Below, in pieces: positions 56,572 through 64,000 of a stretch of 64,000 nucleotides of DNA. Each line of letters opens with the position of its first letter. The stretch's first letter is position 1. A program made the position numbers and the translations under genes. The stretch comes from Sweltsa coloradensis (Eukaryota > Arthropoda > Insecta > Plecoptera > Chloroperlidae), in contig JAMZAV010000167.1 in assembly GCA_024449915.1 (NCBI GenBank), forward strand, positions 248,001 through 312,000, in the 5' to 3' direction. The notes beneath the pieces are model-generated. The model ran no database searches. It was not told the origin of the DNA and worked only from the letters and a program-made list of their open reading frames with translations.

Positions 56572-59570
56572 GAAATAAATAGCATCGTTGCCAAGGAATT
56601 ACTTGGGCACATCCCCTTGAATATTGGCAAAGAAACCGACGAAAGAAGGGAGTGGTAAACGATCAATGCCGACTGCAGAGCCCCTAGTGGTAAAATGCAG
56701 GCAGCTCGTGAGGGTGGTGGGGTTGGTATGGCAACCAACTCGGGCGGACAAGAAGAACTCACGAAGACCGAGGGACAAAAACTACGAAACACGAAGATAC
56801 TTCAGGGCCCAGGCGAAAACATTTTAAAGCTTATGGGAAAACTATTAAAGAAAAACGTCAAATAAACCCCGTCGCGGGACTAAAACATATTCGCTGATCC
56901 AAGCCAGAAGGAACGCTCCTACAATAATGTACTTGGACCAAAACAGCAAGCGAGTCATCATAGAAAAACATTTCGACATTTCCATTAGCAAACGAGAGCG
57001 AAGCAATTTATTAATGAAAATAATTTATTTAAGACCTACTTTAAATCAACGTAGGCATTCCTTGAGTTACGAACTTACGATCGTTTCGTAGGGTGCAGCT
57101 GCATAATACAGTGTTTTCTGAAACCTATAAAATCCTAGACAGCCTCCAGTGAAAACAAGTTTTTTTCTTCTCTTTCTTCAACCAATTTTTATAGCCCTGT
57201 ACGTTGCGCTGAGTGAGAAAAAACATGATGTATTAAAAAATTGATTTTAGTTAGCCTAATAACTTCTGTATCGTATCACCCACAAATCTATTGTTTGGAA
57301 GGCCACGAGTCTACAATATCGCATTCACGTACAATACAGTCATTAAGTCCTCTAATGATACACGATAAGAGGCGAACAAAGTGCCTAAAAGTTTCATCAC
57401 ATGGTCGTATAAACATCTAATGTAATTAGCAAGCAAACCCACTCGACAACACTAATTAACTGTCAATAAACTGGGGCTTCGTCAGTACTTTAGACTGCGG
57501 CACCGAGCGACGGATGTGTGCAAAAACAGACGTTTTGGGAGCAATTCAATAGCTGATGAGAACTCGTTTGCAAGTACTTGTCCTTCACTGAGACTGAGAG
57601 GTCCGCATATAAAAACTACACAGTGGCGGATGCGTTCACTACTTTTGTGAATCTGAAAACTAATTATGTTTTCACCTCTCACAGAGTATCACTCCGAAGG
57701 TTATGGAACGAAGGAATAGGAAACGTCTTTACTTGCGCGCCAGAAAGACAATTAGTCAAAGACACAAGACTGTGACACACCTAATCAGCGTGCATTGTGT
57801 GAAGTGTGCGTTGTATCATTTATTAATACGTTTAAAGAGCCGTCGGGGGCGTTTACAAGGAAGCTAGTCATTAGTTAACAATACATGCTCTCATTAAACT
57901 TGAAGCAAGCAAGCCCTGGTAAGCCCCTTGAAGACGGCATAAGCTCCGTATAGCTCGACGAGACACAAAGTGAATCGTATCCTCAACGAAAGAGCAACAT
58001 TTTCAACAGAATTAAGGTTTTGCAAAAAACACATCAATATTGGCAAAGTGGGTCAAACATTCGCAATGGATTGCAAGATCAGATATACTAACCTTTCGAT
58101 GACTTTCTCAAAGATTTCAATAGCGATTGCAGCGCCTTAAACCTATGGTAATGTGTCAAAAGTCGACAGTTTTGTTTTAGTAACTGCCACTGCACTACCT
58201 CAACAAGAAACTTTCAAACATAAAACTGGATCACCAGAGAACTCTAGTCGCTGCCGCTCGTGAGAAGAAGTATTGCGTACGTGCAAAACGTACTAGATCC
58301 TTACTTCACAAACAAATTCATCTCGTTTTTTCTTTATTGCATTTCCTGCAATGCCACATAAAGCTTTGTTTTCGTGCGTAGCGCTGAGCAAGGTCAACTT
58401 GCAATTACAATACCTGTTACTATTAAGAAAATCTACGTGTATTTTGTAATCGTCTAACACGGTGAGAAATTTTAATGACCGCATAATGTTAACAATGTAC
58501 AGATTATACACACATTACGTAACAGAAAATAGTTGTATTTTACATTAAGATCAGTGGTACCGCCCACAGAATATGCCCATGCACTTCAACGTCATTATAC
58601 CATGTTTGGTAGTTTAGCTATTCCATTGCTGATCTTAGAAACAACTGAATTTACTGAACGGTAAATTGTAAGATATCTAGCAAACAAGATCATTGTTCAA
58701 CACAAGTAATAATGAAAATATGATCTTCCCTGTATTTAAATGTGCTGAACCTTGAGATGTGTTCTATCTGTGTTCTAGTGCAAGAGAAGAGGACGTTAGT
58801 TCGATGCCTGGCCACTTTCAGTTGCAAGGTTTCTGGGGCCAAACAAACTAACGCATTGTGTAACGCCTCTTGAAAACTCTTGCTTACTGAGCGATCCAAG
58901 ACTAACAAAAAGAAAAAACCACCACACATTTCAAAACAACTTGTTTCGTGCAATAACTCGTTCCTACCTTGTAGTTGTGTTGGATGTGTGAACGTTTTTC
59001 TAGGTTTAGGTTGAGGTATTATAAGAAACTTTCAAAGGTAAGTTTCCTACACAATCCTTCCGATTCAGTTGACTAAATTTGATAATGGACTGTCTATACA
59101 TTGCAACATACCGATTCAAACACAACCCTAAGCTAAGCTACCTAAACTAAACAAACACATCATAATCACAACTTCTTGTGGCAAGTTTTTTTCTAACGAG
59201 TTCCTGACTGTATTCGGATGGTCTCACGGTTGCCCTACCGACCCTGCCAGACGGGTTTTTTATTCACCTATCGTCAGGTAAGAGCATTTGTCTGGAGCAG
59301 ATAATGGTAAACGACACATACAGAATCATAATTTGACAGTGGCAAACTGTTGTAAGGGATAAGAAACCCAGAGGTGTGCAAGTTTCCCAACGTTACATAA
59401 ATAAATTTCGTTATCTAGGCCTACTTTAATTACTGTTTACATCTTGCTCACACACACCATTATTCAAGACTTCGAACAATGACAAATTATAACTAATACG
59501 ACACACAAACTCGAAAAGTATAGACAGAGACAAAAGTAAGGAATATCAGCTTTTAGTGAAGTTTGTCATT
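56572..59570. other. No gene recognised
   Basis: Unique-looking AT-rich DNA; frames under 92 aa without motifs. Confidence 0.4.
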
Positions 59571-59784
59571 TGGCATGAAGAGAATGTATAGTCACAAATG
59601 TTATCAACTGCCAAGTGGAAACTATAAAGTTCGTGGCTTGTTGGCATGAAGAGAATGTATAGTCACAAATGTTATCAACTGCCAAGTGGAAACTATAAAG
59701 TTCGTGGCTTGTTGGCATGAAGAGAATGTATAGTCACAAATGTTATCAACTGCCAAGTGGAAACTATCAAGTTCGTGGCTTGTT
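59571..59784. repeat. 71-bp tandem repeat, three copies
   Basis: TGGCATGAAGAGAATGTATA starts copies at 59571, 59642 and 59713; almost identical (one a-to-c difference, actataaag/actatcaag, in the third). Confidence 0.95.
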
Positions 59785-59836
59785 GTTCTTGTTGATGGTT
59801 AGTTACGTCGTTGAACTAAAATCGCCACAATGTTCT

Positions 59837-60032
59837 AAAAGACCCTTTACACGAGCAATTAATTGCTAGCAATGCATTGCCGCAATTAATTGACTCCAAG
59901 TTGGATCACACATTTCTATAACGCATTTACAGCCTTCTGAAAAATTGCTAGCAATAATTGCCAAAAGTAGGACTCTGTTCAACTTTTCAGCAATCATTGC
60001 TAGCAATTAATTGCTCGTGTAAAGGGTCTTTT
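59837..60032. mobile_element. 196-bp TA-flanked short inverted-repeat element
   Basis: AAAAGACCCTTTACACGAGC then AATTAATTGCTAGCAAT at the left, exact complement at the right (about 37 bp). TA lies at both borders (TA|AAAGACCC, GGGTCTTT|TA), as in Tc1/mariner. A third inner copy of TTGCTAGCAAT lies near 59945. Confidence 0.8.
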
Positions 60033-63000
60033 ATGAAATGCGTTACCATAATACGGTTGCCATATCGGTTAGCTAGGTGGTTCAGGCAGTAGCAGCAGAT
60101 TGGGCTGAGCTTTATTTTCGGTCACGATTCCCCCAACGAGAAATTTCAGTTTACCTTCCATACCCTACTAAAGATAACTCACGCAGTCAGCCATAGAACT
60201 ACTTCCAGTTTAACCACCCATTTACTTCGAACAATATATTGACAAACATATTGTTCGCTCTGTGCATTGTGTTTGTGATATAGAAAAGGTCCGTTCCTTA
60301 GAGCCTGCACGACCATCGCCTCCGAATCACTGTGACTAAAGTCAGACATAATGTATGATGAGTTCCTTCCAAGAGTCCAAGGACCTTGGTCCTCCCATCC
60401 TAAAACGAGCCTTCCTTCACTGATCTGCATCCATAACCAAGGTTAGACTTTCCATTGTGAACGCGACTCTTCAAAGTCAAGCTACCATCTTCCGAGAACA
60501 ATGCCGACACACAAGACACATACAGAGTCAATGCAATGATGCATGCGCGGTAACCTACTGCTTGGAGTGAGAATCCAAGATCATTAAATTCTTTCTCATT
60601 AGTGGTGTTAGTTCAAAACAAGATGTTTTACTAGGTATCTATAGGAGGAACATTATACTTATTTAGTAATTTCACAACACATACATCACTTACGGTCAAT
60701 GAGTCGACACGCTATTCAATAAACCACACAATTATAGTATAATTCCAGGAAGATTTACGGATAGGTTAGTTAAATTATTTCTTCCTTCTGCATTATCCAG
60801 GTTTCATTTTGGTTGGCATCCCTACCGTCAAGAGTTGCTGCAAACAGCAGGGTTAGACTGGGTTTGACCTCATCAACCCTAACCGAACCGAACTCACATC
60901 CTATCCTTGTGACCTCTTCCCAGCGAGGTCAAGCATTGCCCACCATACAACCACGACAGCTGTCTCGCTTGACTCTTGACGGAATCGGTCGCCGGCTTTG
61001 AAACTTGACGACAGATTGTGGGATAATTATGTCAATACAAAGAAGCTATAGTTACAAGTAGAATTAGTTCGTTCCCATACTCTGTAAAGCGGGGTCGGGT
61101 CGAGAGATGATACAAAATATGTAAAAATAAACCAATTTTTTTTTTAACTATTTCTCATTTTCGGTCCACTAGCTTCAGTAATCGAACATAGCCTATTGCT
61201 TTCGTTCAGGCGCCTACAATCACACTCACACCAAGACCAAGACGCTATAGATGCAATTTTCATGTTTTTTTTGTTGGCTTTAAAAACGCAAAAGTGCAAG
61301 ATAGATTGCTTGTTTGGATTGTTTCCCAAACAAGGAAAACACATTATGGGCGCCAATCGACGACTTATTTCTATATTACCACACGTTCTTGTCGGATAAA
61401 TGGCTTGTCAACAAGCAACATAACTTGTAATAGGCAAATAAGCACAGGATGTTATCGCTTACTACAGGCGTTTCTGAAAGTTTCACGCACGCCGGCCGGG
61501 ACAGGAAGTTTGTAACGCTTGTTGACATGGCCTGCTGCAGGAGTTCTTGAAACCTAAAGGCAGCTGCAATTATTTCAAAAACCTTCAAATCTCAGCCAGT
61601 CAGCCTGCCCCAAAGTCACGCTCTGATTTATGTCGGGAAATTAACAATTGTTTGGGGATAGGGTGGATTAAAAATTAACTTCGTTAGTTGAAAAAAGGAA
61701 GGGCGTAATTGAAGAAGCAGCGAAGACAGTAATTCTTGTTATTTCCGATTATGTCCTCCTAGTTTAGCGATGGCAACAGTTAACAACCGAAGCCGCTAGG
61801 GCCTACACACTTTATGCTGTCCTGACTTTAACCACGCTATAGCATAGTATAGCATGTATAGTAGTTATTTTCCCTCTTTGACACGCCATTATTAGTTTGA
61901 ATAGGCCTAGTTGTGATTGCACGATTTCTAAAGCTAGTCCACTAGCCTAGTCCAAGCTAAACCCCATACAAGGTTCGATATGAAGCCTATTTGCAGCACC
62001 CAGCACGCAACGAAATATTTTAACGATTTTAATTCTTTAACTATTATATAATATTTTGAGTATCACATCACCTTGTACAACGGAAACTCGACAGGTCTGT
62101 CAACGATGAAAGGTATTCCCAGTCGAAACGATCTTGCATCGCGAAATCCCTGCGACTGCGACCACTATAAACCACGACGCCGACGAACTATTATATTCCC
62201 ATGCTCCCTCCACGCCGTCCGACACAACTCTAACCAAAACCCGCAGCACAACACTGCATTGGCAACACTGTCTTCTTTCAACACCGATTCTTCTTATCCC
62301 TGACCTGGGTAAAACCTTCTCCAGCTGGTTGGTACCTTTGCTTCTTCTTCGGGGACTGGAATTTGTATGCCGAGGAGGAGGGCCCGTCCGATAATATCCT
62401 GGATGGCACACCGAGCTCGACTCATCACAATGGAATGGGTCTCGCCACGGACAAAGAACTGTCTGAATAGGCAACACCGCACCTGTCTTCGGCCAGAGTG
62501 CAGGTAACCTCGTCTACGGAGCGAGGCAACATCGGAGCATACATTGCAAGATTCGTTTTACTTTTGTGGTTCACCCTTCTTCACCCAAGATGGCGTTCCT
62601 AATAATTTAGGGATTCGAGTGTAAAATGAAACAAACAATTTCAAATCAACAGCTTTAATGACTTGTTTGCCTGATCGAGCTATTCCACGAAATAACCCCC
62701 CTCCACCGCAGTGTGTCGTGCCGCAAGGTTGATGTTTACCTACATTCACACGCGACTACATTGCCGCGACAACATGCCAAAGTGTCGGGTGGTGAACAAC
62801 TGTCTCTGTGTGGAATCCCCCAAACACCCTGCGTTCATCAGGGTTTCTCGTGGGTCGTAGTTTCGAAGAAAGTCTCTAAAAACCTGCGGGTAAACCCGAG
62901 GAAAACAAGTCTAGGGAATTGAGTCGGGGTCAAATACACAAGACCCGAAAACCTCCCCGTCGAAGCCCAACAACCGCGGCGTGCAGTACAATACACCTCA

Positions 63001-63611
63001 AAACATGTGCGGTACAGTCACCTCAAGACAAGTGCAACACTTGTGCACACAGTAGCGCAGCGCGGTTCTCCTTTGCCCACTTCACTTCAAAATGCTTGTG
63101 CATCAACGCTGAAAAGATAATTTTTTTAAATACGAGCCAAAATATAATAAATACTTAGGATATTAATTTATTATAATGCCGTGAACAATACAACATAACA
63201 CGGATATTGTTAATCATGTGTCACAGAGACATGTTTTAATTCAGAATTTATAAATACTTGAATTTCATTCTCCGAAACACAATTAAATTATAAATAGTCC
63301 GAAAAAAAGCGGATGAAGGCACGTATGAAAAAGTTATTTCTCAAAATGCATCAAATTTTTTCGTCGGTGAAAGAGAGGTCGATCAATTGTATATAAAATA
63401 ATGTGACCAAATTTTTTGTAACCGGTGTAACTTTCTAAACGTGTTATTATGTGGGTTTGACATTTCAATTCTGACGTGCTAAGCGCCTAAAGAACGCGAT
63501 AGTTTTCAAGGTCTCCAAATATAATCGCTATTGTTTCCACTTCTCTGGAACGCAGCCACCTACGCCAAATTGCATCTGAAATAAGCAAATTATTGTCAAG
63601 ATAAATGTTCC
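60033..63611. other. No gene recognised
   Basis: Frames up to 125 aa (62100-62477 minus) show no domain. Somewhat GC-richer near 62.1-62.5 and 62.7-63.1 kb. Confidence 0.4.
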
Positions 63612-63643
63612 TGTGTGTGTGTGTGGGGGGGGGGGGGGGGGGG
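63612..63643. repeat. (GT)n then poly-G run
   Basis: About six GT units followed by 19 G. Confidence 0.95.
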
Positions 63644-64000
63644 TGTACACCCGCTGATCGGCACCTGTGCGCTTGATGTCGAGAGAGAAAAGTGCTTGCA
63701 GTTCTAAAGCTCGCTAAAATGCTCATGACGTCTCAAGCGACGTTGAATAATAAATATGTAGTAAGTGCCGGTTGCTAAGTGAGACCTAAAATGAGATGTC
63801 CAGCGATGGTGGTGGTGTAGACTGTGGTGGGTAGGGCAGCCACCTTGTTAGCATCGCGATGAGCTGAGGAAGATGACCGGTATGCATGCATGATTAATGA
63901 AGCGATTTGCATTCGACGGTATGAATGAAATCAAGGAGTACAATAACAATACTCCATGTCCTCCTCCTACAACTCCACGTGGACGTGAGCGTGAGTACCC

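Noticed and set aside
59837..60032. CRISPR-like or miRNA-type structure
   Set aside because: The repeated words are terminal inverted repeats of a short TA-flanked element; no spacer array.
62100..62477. 125-aa minus-strand gene
   Set aside because: Overlaps other frames in a slightly GC-rich patch; no motif or codon pattern of a gene.
62776..62860. THAP-like start MPKCRVVNNCLC
   Set aside because: Spacing of Cys does not fit a THAP domain and the frame stops after about 28 codons.

Overview
This window is eukaryotic nuclear DNA: AT-rich, low gene density, spliced genes, and a heavy load of non-LTR retrotransposons, SINEs and short inverted-repeat DNA transposons. The short palindrome AGGCCTA/TAGGCCTA is scattered over most of it. 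One cellular gene is certain: a complete, six-coding-exon SPRY domain/SOCS box protein (SPSB1/SPSB4, gustavus type) on the minus strand from 41939 down to 25283. All splice junctions are canonical and in phase, giving 278 aa. From memory of the family, its details (GYQSLVGS, YIGGLD, a basic C-terminus) look closer to arthropod gustavus than to vertebrate SPSB1/4. Together with a Jockey-type LINE this suggests a protostome invertebrate, perhaps a marine arthropod; this is an inference, not a proof.

Layout. 0-9.4 kb: repeats only, including a 0.6 kb fold-back element, CTAGGGAAACGCC-type and ATTGGATGAGC-type repeats, two elements resembling PIF/Harbinger (3-bp target duplications), tandem duplications and a Cys-rich transposon-protein remnant. 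10.2-14.4 kb: a Jockey-type LINE with an open ORF1 (three zinc knuckles) and a frameshifted ORF2. 14.9-16.8 kb: a second, 5'-truncated LINE on the minus strand. 17.5-22.7 kb: a second fold-back element, more short DNA elements and a 339-bp-arm inverted repeat of a tRNA-derived SINE.

22.7-25.3 kb: largely unique DNA downstream of the SPSB stop, probably its 3' UTR. 25.3-42.2 kb: the SPSB gene. Its introns hold an 1.9 kb hAT element with a BED-finger fragment (27797-29688), a 1.2 kb hAT (30227-31417), a mariner-like short element (33126-33725), a hAT (33919-34805) with a fold-back element nested in it, a 5S-rRNA-headed SINE with a Deu-like core (36322-36737) and a 0.43 kb hAT-like element (38556-38981). 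Several keep perfect target-site duplications.

42.2-64 kb: no confident cellular gene. It contains a decayed two-exon THAP-domain fragment (53047-53494), a 1.4 kb element with 22-bp inverted ends, tandem repeats, a 196-bp mariner-like short element and microsatellites. Upstream noncoding exons and the promoter of the SPSB gene may lie here, but I cannot place them.
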